A stretch of 64,000 nt of DNA from JAKALD01 sp963817785 (GTDB taxonomy: Bacteria; Pseudomonadota; Gammaproteobacteria; Burkholderiales; SG8-39). Position 1 is the stretch's first letter. Each line of letters opens with the position of its first letter. Both the position numbers and the translations under genes were made by a program. The stretch lies in the NCBI GenBank assembly GCA_963817785.1, contig CAWFPL010000008.1, positions 1,240,001 through 1,304,000 on the forward strand, written 5' to 3'. The notes beneath the pieces were generated by a model. That model made no database searches. It saw only the letters and a program-made list of their open reading frames with translations, and had not been told where the DNA came from. This document shows, piece by piece, positions 1 to 7,377 of the stretch.

Positions 1-261
1 CCAAGACGCTCTTGTCCCGCAGCGCACGGCGCGTGCTCAGGATGAGCCGTTCCAGCCGCGCAGGCGTGCGGTTAGAGGCCCTGCCGGGCTTGCGGTTAGC
101 GAACGCCACCCGGTCAATGCGTCTACCGAAGGCATGCGAAACCCAGTAGGCCACCGCGCCACGGCTGACCCCGAATTGCGTCGCTACCGAGCGCAAGCTT
201 CGCCCCGAGCGAACCGCCTGAACGAGCTGGCGGCGGCGTTCGACCGAAGATTTTTAGCCAT
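1..261 (-). pseudogene. IS481-like transposase, N-terminal fragment (runs off window)
   Basis: Read from the ATG at 261 leftwards, the start MAKN is followed by a -1 shift at an A5 run. After it comes a good helix-turn-helix segment (VERRRQLVQAVRSG, then SVATQFGVSRGAVAYWV) and a basic linker. This matches the N-terminal DNA-binding part of HTH/DDE transposases of the IS481-like type. The catalytic part lies outside the window. The frame change could be a mutation or a programmed slip; from one copy I cannot tell. Nearby sequence is all IS debris. Confidence 0.5.
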
Positions 262-433
262 CGCAGTCACCTATCGAAATCCGAGAACGCTACAGCAAGC
301 GAGCACGCGCTACGAAGCAGGGGGGGCTAATCCGGCGACCCGCAGCCCCGAGCGCGAGTTGCCGCGCGGGGGAAATTCCGGTCGCCCTACGGGCTCCCTC
401 CATTTCCCCCGCGCAATGTCTTTCGAGCACTCG

Positions 434-482
434 GTGTCCAACTAACGCTGAAACTCAAGTGTCCAATTAACGCTGAAACTCC
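434..482. repeat. 25-bp tandem repeat, two units, probable IS terminus
   Basis: GTGTCCAACTAACGCTGAAA at 434 is repeated with one change (C to T) at 459, giving a 25-bp period. It sits where the IS110 fragment to the right is cut off. It is likely the repeated terminus of the transposon whose HTH transposase begins at 261. Short direct repeats at the tips occur in IS21- and IS481-type elements. Confidence 0.45.
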
Positions 483-860
483 GCCTTGCACGGCGCCGCG
501 CTTGAGCATCTCCAGGATTACCAGGGCATCCTTCGGGTCATTCTTGTCCCAGGAATTGAACATTGCCTCCCGGTAGCGGGCCTGAGCCACCGACCCGATC
601 CCCACCGCTTCAAATCCTTCGGTGAGCAGTCGATGAGCGATCGGGCGGTGATAGTCCCCGGTCGGCTCGAGCGCTACCCGGACGCGTCCGGGTAGCGCTC
701 GCAAGAACCCGACGAGCCGATCGAAATCGGCCGCGCTGTTGGCCATCTTGAAACGGTGGCGCTTAACAGCGGCGGTCTCGACCAGAAACACGTTCCAGTA
801 GCGGGCGATGTCGATCGCCACCCAGTTGATCGACGCGGCAGCATTTGCAGGGTCAGCCAT
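482..860 (-). pseudogene. IS110-family recombinase, N-terminal fragment
   Basis: From the ATG at 860 the frame reads WVAIDIARYWNVFLVE, then VALEPTGDYHRPIA and NDPKDALVILEML. These are the first aspartate, the ExTG motif and the DxxDA motif of the DEDD (RuvC-like) domain of IS110-family recombinases. It ends abruptly at the 25-bp repeat near 481 and lacks the C-terminal Tnp_IS110 half. It is a different lineage from the IS110 elements at 5.2 kb and 10.6 kb. Confidence 0.7.
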
Positions 861-929
861 CTTGGTGTGCTCCTTCGGTCGATGGACAAACCAAAGGATG
901 CCGTCGCCAACGATGGCTGGCATTCTGCA

Positions 930-1303
930 TGTACTACAGCTCGGAATTCGCAGGTCGAACGCTGGACCTTTAAGCCTATGTGAACCGTGTCCGGATCGAC
1001 TTCTCCAGGCCAGGCAAACCGACCGATAACGCCGACGTCGAGTCGTTCAACGGGCGGCTACGGGACGAATGCCTGAACTCGCACTGATTCATGTCGATGC
1101 GAGACGCCAAGCGTGAAATCGAAGCATGGCGTATCGACTACAATGAGAGCCGACCTCAAGAGGCTCTGGGTAAGCGCACGCCGCAGCAGCAACGAGACGC
1201 CGGAGACTATCAATCGCCCTGGACCAGAGTTGGGGTGACCCTCACGGGAGCAATTCTCTCAAGTTATGACTGGGCCAAAGAACCGCGGCAGGTCAGAGTC
1301 TGA
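930..1303 (+). pseudogene. IS3-family OrfB, C-terminal fragment with stops
   Basis: One frame gives NADVESFNGRLRDECLNSH, stop, then EIEAWRIDYNESRPQEALGK. This is the end of the IS3-family integrase core, including the final catalytic Glu region. At least two in-frame stops (TAA near 974, TGA near 1085) make it non-functional. A GGCAGGTCA-like IS3 end follows near 1290, matching the IS3 remnant near 7261. Confidence 0.75.
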
Positions 1304-1364
1304 CACGTAGCGCTGTGCGCGCAGGACTGCCGCGCGGGATGTAATCCGCGGGAAGGGCAGGCAT

Positions 1365-1740
1365 TTAGCGTTCGATGAAGTTTTCTTTGGCGCCCGCGGC
1401 CTTGCCGAGCGCAATGCGTTCGCTGACCAGGAACCCGTAGGCGGCGATGCTCAGGCTCGCGTGGTGGTGAAATCCCCGCCAACCTCGACCCTCGTAGTGA
1501 TCCGAGCTGAGCTCCTGTTTGAAGTCCAGGTAGTCGCACTCGATGCGCCAACGCACGCGCGCTTTGGCCACCAGCTCGTTGAGCCGTGTGTCGGCCAGCA
1601 GCGTCGACAGGAATTACTTTTGCGGCTCGGCCTGTTCGGCCGGCCACTCGATGAGCAGCCATTGTTCGGGGCGCAGGCGCGCCCCGATACGAGCCCCCGC
1701 CGCGTCGGGCTCGCACGGCCGAGGCCGCGATCCCCCTGCG
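1365..1740 (-). pseudogene. IS701-like transposase, C-terminal fragment
   Basis: Leftward reading gives EQWLLIEWP, an in-frame TAA, then RVRWRIECDYLDFKQELSS and the sequence around YEGRGWRGFHHHASL. This is the conserved C-terminal region of IS701-type DDE transposases (YxxxK-like segment DYLDFKQEL). The stop plus the missing N-terminal two thirds make it a relic. Confidence 0.7.
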
Positions 1741-2059
1741 GCGCGGTAAGCAACGGCCACGCGCCCGAGGCCTCAGGCAGAACTACGCACCGGACTCGCT
1801 GAGCGCGCTAAGGCTGGCCGTGACAGATTTCACAATTACACCGAGCTTTCACTTAGCCCCCTCCGTGCCAGGCCTGCCAGTGATACGTTTTCCGTCTGCA
1901 AGATCACCGGGGCTCCTCGCAGGCCGCATGCAAGGAGACGAAAAGGAACATGCCAGTGCGTCATTTTGTAAAAGATTGCAAGCCCTCCATATATAGCCTA
2001 CAAGTTTCATTGACGACCCGATGAGGCACGTGTCACCTTGGCACCCGCCAGAGTGTGAC
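1741..2059. other. Intergenic, no gene seen
   Basis: About 320 bases between the IS701 relic and the EpsA-like regulator. It should contain the promoter of the regulator. I see no convincing sigma-70 or sigma-54 box and no repeat. Confidence 0.4.
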
Positions 2060-2905
2060 ATGAGCACGGATAAATTCATCTCCTCTCTTTCGACGGCAAT
2101 CCCGCTGTCGGCGATTTCTCGCCTTACGCAAGAAGAAAGCGCAAAGTTCCTGCGCATTGTGCTCGACGCGCTCACCATCCAGCGGCACTATCAACTTTTC
2201 ATGTGGCTGCGTGGCGAGTTCCAGGACTTCCTTCCTCATGAAATCCTGGTCTCGGCTTCGGGCGACTTCGGCGCGTGGCTCGTGAAACTCGATGTCGTGT
2301 CCACTCTGTCGGAAGTGCGCACAAAGCAACTTGCGGACTGCAGTATTGACCCATTCGTCGAAGTTGCACACTCGCAATGGGTCAAAGGCCAACGGCGACC
2401 GCTGTTTCTGGATCCCACAGACATGCACCCTGCGCTTGCTGAAGGCTCCTGTACCTTGCACCGCGCGCTCCGCGAGATGCAATCAATCGTGGTGCACGGA
2501 GTTCACGACTTTCGCGAAGGCCACGACAGCATTTACGTCATGCAGAATCGGGAACCACTGAGCGGCCCAGAGGTAAAGGAGCGCCGCTTGTTCTTGCTCG
2601 ATTTACTGATTGCTCAGATTGACATGGCTTTCCGCCGCGTTGCCGGTCTCCCACTTGCCGTTAGGAAAGGGAGGAATCATGATGGCAACGATGGACTCAA
2701 TCTGAGTGCCCGCGAACAGGAGATTCTTGATCTGATCTGCCGTGGGGAGACCAACTCGGACATTGCCGCCACGCTCGCAATCAGCCCATTCACAGTCAAG
2801 AACCACCTGCAGAGAATCTTCAAGAAGATCGGCGTCAATAATCGGACGCAGGCGGCCACGAAGTACAATCAAGCGCTCCTCGAGCTGCGGAAATTTCTAA
2901 CCTGA
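2060..2905 (+). CDS. epsA: EpsA-like LuxR-family regulator, copy 1
   Basis: A transcriptional regulator of the EpsA type, named from the EPS loci of methylotrophic betaproteobacteria. The C-terminal 65 residues are a LuxR/GerE helix-turn-helix: LSAREQEILDLICRGETNSD, then FTVKNHLQRIFKKIGVNNRT. The N-terminal ~200 residues form an uncharacterised sensor-like region with WLRGEFQDFLPHEIL and LHRALREMQSIVVHGVHD. I chose the ATG at 2060 because the paralogue at 28945 begins at the equivalent point (MSTDKF versus MSMDNL); an ATG at 2021 is also in frame. There is no receiver domain. It stands alone among IS relics, far from the EPS genes at 41 kb. Its expected role is control of exopolysaccharide genes. 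Confidence 0.8.
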   Translation: MSTDKFISSLSTAIPLSAISRLTQEESAKFLRIVLDALTIQRHYQLFMWLRGEFQDFLPHEILVSASGDFGAWLVKLDVVSTLSEVRTKQLADCSIDPFVEVAHSQWVKGQRRPLFLDPTDMHPALAEGSCTLHRALREMQSIVVHGVHDFREGHDSIYVMQNREPLSGPEVKERRLFLLDLLIAQIDMAFRRVAGLPLAVRKGRNHDGNDGLNLSAREQEILDLICRGETNSDIAATLAISPFTVKNHLQRIFKKIGVNNRTQAATKYNQALLELRKFLT

Positions 2906-2990
2906 TGTCGCACCGCGTCCGGCAGGCTAGGCTTGGCAGCGCGCACTAGCGTCGTCCGCCGCACGCTTCCTAGAGCAAAGCCGACCGTCT

Positions 2991-3428
2991 CTATCTGGCC
3001 AACGCCTTCAGGTAGCCGGCTTCGCCCAAAGCGCGGGACATAGCATTGAATTCGCGGCCCAGGAGCATCCCCATGGCGGGCCCTGCGTGACCGAGTCGTG
3101 CTGACCGCTCCGCCCTTGGCACGAGCGACGCAATCAGATTCGCCACAAGAAGATAGATTTCGCGGTCGCGCCACTCGCGCAGGCATCCGTCCCGCTCGCG
3201 TTGCACAGTTAGTTCGCTTTGCCGGCGAAAGCAAGTCTGCATCACATAGAGCTCTTCGCCGGCGTACAGCACGTCGGCCAATGCACGTAGTCGGGCCTCA
3301 ACAACCGCCGCAGCTTTCGGTGTGTTGATACCAATTTTCGCCTCGTCCGCGTACTTGCGCGCCGCGATTACCATGTCCGCGGCCAGGCGACAAATGTACT
3401 CCATGTCATCGAGCATCCTTGCCTCCAT
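2991..3428 (-). CDS. Conserved-looking hypothetical protein, 145 aa
   Basis: I do not recognise the family. The start at 3428 (MEARMLDDMEYICRLAADMV) is preferred because the longer open frame upstream has low-complexity, non-protein-like composition. The product is largely helical, with RLRALADVLYAGEELYVMQ and EWRDREIYLLVANLIASLV, and has no signal peptide or membrane segment. It lies convergently with the EpsA-like gene, 86 bases from its stop. Confidence 0.45.
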   Translation of the reverse strand: MEARMLDDMEYICRLAADMVIAARKYADEAKIGINTPKAAAVVEARLRALADVLYAGEELYVMQTCFRRQSELTVQRERDGCLREWRDREIYLLVANLIASLVPRAERSARLGHAGPAMGMLLGREFNAMSRALGEAGYLKALAR

Positions 3429-3718
3429 AGCGCCAACGCGTCCCACATATATCAGCACAGTGGCGCGCGCGGGGCAAGCGAGTGCCGGCCCTTTCTTGCG
3501 TTTCTTACAATCATTGACCACGGCGGAAGGAATCGACGTGCCCGCATCACTGCCGCGCTCACACGAATTGACACTCGCTTCCTGCGTCGATCTCGACCAG
3601 GCTTCGCCGCGCCGCGCGCTGAACAAGAGGGTCGGCACGGCCCTAAACGCCGCCCGGAGATCGGGCGCCGTCGATTGAGGTGGCGAAGCTGCTGGTGGCG
3701 TTGCACGCAAAACGGCTA

Positions 3719-4885
3719 GTGTCCTGAGTCTTTAATTCTGGAACATTGCGTTTGTTCCCCTGTCGTACGGTGAGGTGCATTACCAGGGGACGAGCGATGA
3801 GCCGGGGAGCGCAGCTCACGGAGTTGAAGTTGAGCGTGCAAGAGAATAATCAACTGCTCGAGTGGATGCGGCGGCACAAGACCTCGCAAGCGCTGGCGTT
3901 GCGCTCGAGGATCGTGCTCGCCTGCGCGCAAGGGCTGGACAATAGCGCCGTGGCCGGGCGCTACCGTGTCACGCGCCAGACCGTGGGCCGGTGGCGGAGC
4001 CGCTTCCTCGGGCGCCGGCTCGATGGGCTGCTCGATGAGCCGCGCCCCGGGGCGCCGCGCAAGCTCGATGACGCGAGGATCGAGGAGCTCATCGCCGCCA
4101 CGCTCAATGAGCGCCCGCGCGAGGCCACGCACTGGAGCACGCGGCGGCTCGCCAAGAAGCTCAAGGTCTCGCAAAGCACGGTGAGCCGCGCCTGGCGCGC
4201 CTTCGGGCTGCAGCCGCACCGCGCTGAGACCTTCAAGCTCTCCACCGATGCCCTGTTTATCGACAAGGTGCGCGACCTGGTGGGCTTGTACGTGAATCCC
4301 CCGACCCGGGCGATGGCGCTGTGCGTGGACGAGAAGACCCAGATCCAGGCCCTGGAGCGCACCCAAGCCGCTGCTGCCGCTCGCCCCGGGGCTGCCCGAG
4401 CGGCGCACGCACGATTTTACAAGCGCCATGGCACGACGAGCCTGTTTGCGGCGCTGGAGGTGGCCACGGGCCGGGTGATCGGCCAGTTGCACCGGCGGCA
4501 CCGCAGCACGGAGTTCCTCGCATTCCTGCGCACGATCGAAACCAACGTCCCGGCCGGGCTCGAGGTACACCTGATTCTGGATAACTACGGCACGCACAAG
4601 ACGCCCTCGGTCAAAGGCTGGTTCGCCCGCCATCCTCGCTTTCACGTGCACTTCACCCCCACTTCGGGCTCCTGGCTCAATCTGGTGGAGCGCTGGTTTG
4701 CCCTGCTCAGCGAACGCCGGGTTAAACGCGGCACGCATCGCAGCACAGCCGAGCTCGAACGGGCCATTCGCGAATATCTGAACATCTACAACGAAGACCC
4801 AAAGCCCTTCGTCTGGACCAAGACCGCCGACGAAATCCTCGCGAGCGTGGCCAGATTCTGTAAACGCATTTCGCACTCAGGACAC
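3719..4885 (+). mobile_element. Intact IS630-family insertion sequence
   Basis: The ends are perfect inverted repeats GTGTCCTGAGT / ACTCAGGACAC, flanked on both sides by TA (3717-3718 and 4886-4887), the target duplication of IS630. One transposase gene fills it. It lies at the truncated left edge of the IS256 relic that starts at about 4905. Confidence 0.92.
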
Positions 4886-4888
4886 TAG
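3797..4888 (+). CDS. IS630-family transposase
   Basis: Cut-and-paste DDE transposase. Residues 10-120 hold two helix-turn-helix modules (NSAVAGRYRVTRQTVGRW, then KKLKVSQSTVSRAWRAFGL). The catalytic core follows: CVDEKTQIQAL (first Asp), LILDNYGTHKT (second Asp), and FTPTSGSWLNLVERWFALLS (final Glu). The length of 363 aa is normal. I chose the ATG at 3797 (MSRGAQLTEL) over the upstream ATG at 3746, which lies close to the IS end. The stop codon TAG is completed by the flanking target TA, so the element carries no stop of its own. It appears intact. Confidence 0.9.
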   Translation: MSRGAQLTELKLSVQENNQLLEWMRRHKTSQALALRSRIVLACAQGLDNSAVAGRYRVTRQTVGRWRSRFLGRRLDGLLDEPRPGAPRKLDDARIEELIAATLNERPREATHWSTRRLAKKLKVSQSTVSRAWRAFGLQPHRAETFKLSTDALFIDKVRDLVGLYVNPPTRAMALCVDEKTQIQALERTQAAAAARPGAARAAHARFYKRHGTTSLFAALEVATGRVIGQLHRRHRSTEFLAFLRTIETNVPAGLEVHLILDNYGTHKTPSVKGWFARHPRFHVHFTPTSGSWLNLVERWFALLSERRVKRGTHRSTAELERAIREYLNIYNEDPKPFVWTKTADEILASVARFCKRISHSGH

Positions 4889-4904
4889 CTACCGTCCGTC
4901 AGTA

Positions 4905-5231
4905 GGGCGGGATCACCGACGGCCTGAAAGGCATGTCCGAAGCCCTGGCCGCGGTGTATCCGGAAACCACGCTGCAGACGTGCATCGTGCACCTGATGCG
5001 CAACAGCCTCGAGTACGCCGGCTGGAAGGAGCGAAAGTCCCTGGCTGCAGCGATCAGGCCGATCTACACGGCCGCCAGTGCCGAGGCAGCCGAGGCTGAG
5101 CTGGGCGCCTTCGCCGACGGGCCCTGGGGCCAGAAATTCCCGACCGTGGTCGCCTCCCGGCGCCGGGGGTGGTCGAACGTGATTCCGTTCTTCGCGTTTC
5201 CGCCGGCGGTGCGGCGGGTGATCTACACCAC
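4905..5231 (+). pseudogene. IS256-family transposase, middle part (copy A)
   Basis: The frame reads ITDGLKGMSEALAAVYPETT, then CIVHLMRNSLEYAGWKERK and FAFPPAVRRVIYTT. This is the core of mutator-type (IS256) transposases, including the conserved C/H-rich helix. The 5' part is missing, beside the IS630 element. At ATCTACACCAC the gene is split by an IS110 element and resumes at 6817. Joining the two ends restores IYTTNAIES, the IS256 signature. Confidence 0.85.
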
Positions 5232-5335
5232 GGATGAAATTGACAAGAGGGATGATCGCAATAGCATCTCCCATGCACGGGTGACCGCGGGGCGAAGTGC
5301 GGCGCACCGACTGCAAGCGCTGCCGCGCAGCCAAC

Positions 5336-6568
5336 TTACTGAGTTCGCGTCGGATTTGCGGCGCCCGTGCTCCTCGCCTTGGGCCGTGCCTGCCAGCGGG
5401 CGACAAACCGGGCGTAGGCACGCTCGGCTTGTTCGGCCATCGTACGTTCGTGCTCGCGTACTTCCTTCAGGCTGTATTCGGCGGCCGAGCTCCGGTGGCC
5501 CTTTCTGACGGGCAGACCTGCTCGAAGCTCCAGCTCGCGACGTTTCTTCGCCGCCAGCGCCGGCCGCACCCAGGCGTAGTCCTCCTGGCCGCTCAGGACG
5601 TGCCAAACGATGGTGGCGAGCTTGCGTGCGGTGGCGACGGCGGCGATCTGCATGCCGCGGCGGGCGCGGATGCGCAGGAAGAACGCACGCAGCGGACCCG
5701 GAGCCTTGGCCGCGGCCCACGCGGCCTCGACCAGCATGGCCCGAGCGTGCGCCCGACCGACCTTGCTGATGTGTCCGTGCTGTGCCGGCTGCAGTCCGGA
5801 TTGACGCACGCGCGGGTTGAGCCCGAAGTAGCTCACGAGCTTCTCGGGTGAGGCGAAGCGCCCGATCTCTCCGATGGCGGCCAGCACGCCGATGGCCACG
5901 ATGCAGTTCACGCCGGTGATGGTGAGCAAGCGCTTGAGCTGCTCGTCCTCGAGGACAGCCTGTCCGAGCAGCTGGTCGATGGCCGCGAGGTCCTCCGCCA
6001 GGCGATCGAGCTCGCGCAGGCGCTGCTCGACACCAAGTCGCTCATCGAGCGGCAGCGGCTGTTCCCCAAGCCAGGCGCGGCCCTTGCGGCCGAAGAGGTC
6101 GGTGGCCGGACAGCGTGCGATCAGGTGCGTGGCAAGCACCGAGTGGATCTCGTTCTTCAGGCGCGTTCTGTGACGCACGATCTGCGCACGCCGTGCGACC
6201 TGACGGCGCAGCGCCTGCGTGCGCTCATCGGGCATCCACACCTGCGGCAGGAAGCCGCTCGCGTACAGCTGCGCCAGGATCGCCGCGTCGATCTTGTCGG
6301 TCTTGACCCGGGCTTCGGCGATCAGCCGTACCTGCAGCGGGTTGGCGATCACGACGCGCGCGACGTGCGGCTTCAGTGCGGCCGCGATCGCTGCGGTGTT
6401 GCCCGTGGCCTCGAGCACAACCTCGTCGGTGGCACGAAGCCCCTGGGCGAAGCGCAGCAGGGACTCATGCTGCAGAAGAACTCGCCCCCCTTCGCGCACC
6501 AAGCCGTCCTCGAGATACGCGATCTCGCCGACGGTGCGCGAGACATCCAGTCCGATGACTCTCATCAT
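5336..6568 (-). CDS. IS110-family DEDD recombinase
   Basis: Site-specific recombinase of IS110. The N-terminal RuvC-like domain shows MRVIGLDVS (Asp), VVLEATGNT (Glu), and KTDKIDAAILAQL (DxxDA). The C-terminal Tnp_IS110 domain has LLTITGVNCIVAIGVLAAIG and LVSYFGLNPRVRQSG, with the conserved Ser region. The length of about 410 aa is normal. The start is ATG 6568 with GGAG five bases upstream; a GTG at 6571 is also possible. It is intact, unlike the frameshifted copy B. The long 5' non-coding end places it in the IS110 rather than the IS1111 group. Confidence 0.9.
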   Translation of the reverse strand: MMRVIGLDVSRTVGEIAYLEDGLVREGGRVLLQHESLLRFAQGLRATDEVVLEATGNTAAIAAALKPHVARVVIANPLQVRLIAEARVKTDKIDAAILAQLYASGFLPQVWMPDERTQALRRQVARRAQIVRHRTRLKNEIHSVLATHLIARCPATDLFGRKGRAWLGEQPLPLDERLGVEQRLRELDRLAEDLAAIDQLLGQAVLEDEQLKRLLTITGVNCIVAIGVLAAIGEIGRFASPEKLVSYFGLNPRVRQSGLQPAQHGHISKVGRAHARAMLVEAAWAAAKAPGPLRAFFLRIRARRGMQIAAVATARKLATIVWHVLSGQEDYAWVRPALAAKKRRELELRAGLPVRKGHRSSAAEYSLKEVREHERTMAEQAERAYARFVARWQARPKARSTGAANPTRTQ

Positions 6569-6571
6569 CAC

Positions 6572-6814
6572 GCTCCTTCAGTTGGGTTGGACACCTCACC
6601 GTGGGAGCCTGTGGGCAACACGACAACTACGGATTCGCGCTCGCAGCGCAACCGGGCGGGTCGCAGGGGCGGCCAGCTACAAACTCGAGCTCGCGGCTCA
6701 TCGTGTACATCGGCCTGCCCACGCTTCGTGCTCCCAGGTACCCCTGTCCCGGATGGGCACACCATACGCCGAGTCGGCGGGGACACTCAGGTATCGGGCA
6801 ATATCATGCCGGTT
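6572..6814 (-). ncRNA. Candidate bridge RNA region of IS110 copy A
   Basis: Non-coding left end upstream of the recombinase. In the IS110 group this region encodes the structured bridge RNA that pairs with target and donor DNA (established for IS621 and relatives). It is GC-rich with short self-complementary blocks and is about 99% identical to 57172-57414. I see no open frame that fits a protein. The guide loops could not be assigned by eye; the RNA call rests on position and conservation. Confidence 0.5.
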
Positions 6815-6816
6815 AC

Positions 6817-7024
6817 AAATGCCATCGAGAGCGTGAATGCGCAGTTGCGCAAGATCATCAAGACGCGCGGCCATTTCCCTTCCGATGATGCCGCGAGCAA
6901 GTTGATCTGGCTGGCGCTGCGCAACATCACCGCCCGTTGGGGCCATGCCGCGCACGACTGGAAGAACGCGATGAATCAATTCGCGATCCTGTATCAAGAT
7001 CGTTTCACCCGAGCACAAGCGTAA
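6817..7024 (+). pseudogene. IS256-family transposase, C-terminal part (copy A)
   Basis: Continuation of the gene split at 5231: TNAIESVNAQLRKIIKTRG, then LIWLALRNITARWG and MNQFAILYQDRFTRAQA, stop. No internal stop is seen in this part. The element's right end (CCTCAAACACAGAAATCACG) follows at about 7107-7128. Confidence 0.85.
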
Positions 7025-7050
7025 AATGTTTTACCGTCGACTTTCCCACC

Positions 7051-7088
7051 GCGCCGGGCGTTCGTCGCAAGCGACGAACGCCCGGCGC
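7051..7088. repeat. Perfect hairpin, 18-bp stem, 2-nt loop
   Basis: GCGCCGGGCGTTCGTCGC is followed by AA and its exact complement. It lies 27 bases after the IS256 stop codon and before the element's right end, with no T-tract. It may stop incoming or outgoing transcripts, or be part of the IS256 end. At the same place downstream of IS256 copy B (57640-57664) there is a weaker, imperfect hairpin. Confidence 0.7.
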
Positions 7089-7137
7089 GAAAGTTATTCA
7101 AGCCTCAAACACAGAAATCACGACACTCCTGGCGTCG

Positions 7138-7270
7138 CCACTACAACCACGTCCGTCCGCATTCGAGCCTCAAAGACATGACACTCGTCGAGTTCAAAGC
7201 GCGTTACGATTCCGTCAACCAGGGAGCCGTTCCCCAGTTATGACTGGGCCGCAAATCCCTGGGCAGGTCA
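7138..7270 (+). pseudogene. IS3-family OrfB tail plus right end
   Basis: YNHVRPHSSLKDMTLVEFKA, then RYDSVNQGAVPQL, stop at 7243, is the very C-terminus of an IS3 integrase. GGGCAGGTCA at 7261-7270 is a typical IS3 terminal repeat (TGACCTGCCC in reverse). Everything upstream is IS256, so IS256 copy A appears to have landed in, or deleted into, this IS3. Confidence 0.7.
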
Positions 7271-7377
7271 CTACCTGAACCAGGCTTTGTGTCAATATGT
7301 TCGCTGTAGGTCAGGAGCACGACGAAGATCCGAGAGGCGCCGGCCAGCGCGCGAGCCTGTTCCGGTGACGTCGTCTT

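Larger units (their letters stand above)
5232..6816 (-). mobile_element. IS110-group insertion sequence, complete copy A, inside IS256
   Basis: The boundaries come from the split IS256 gene: left flank ends ATCTACACCAC (5231), right flank resumes AAATGCCATCGAG (6817). The dinucleotide AC occurs at both joints (5230-5231, 6815-6816) and could be the recombination core. There are no terminal inverted repeats, as expected for the IS110 group. Layout in its own orientation is about 245 bp non-coding, recombinase, about 100 bp non-coding. A second, broken copy lies at 53082-57415. Confidence 0.88.

Noticed and set aside
434..482. CRISPR-like repeat
   Set aside because: Only two directly adjacent units with no spacers; better explained as a transposon end. 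No CRISPR array was seen anywhere in the window.
3716..4876. 386-codon frame opposite the IS630 transposase
   Set aside because: Shadow of an intact transposase.
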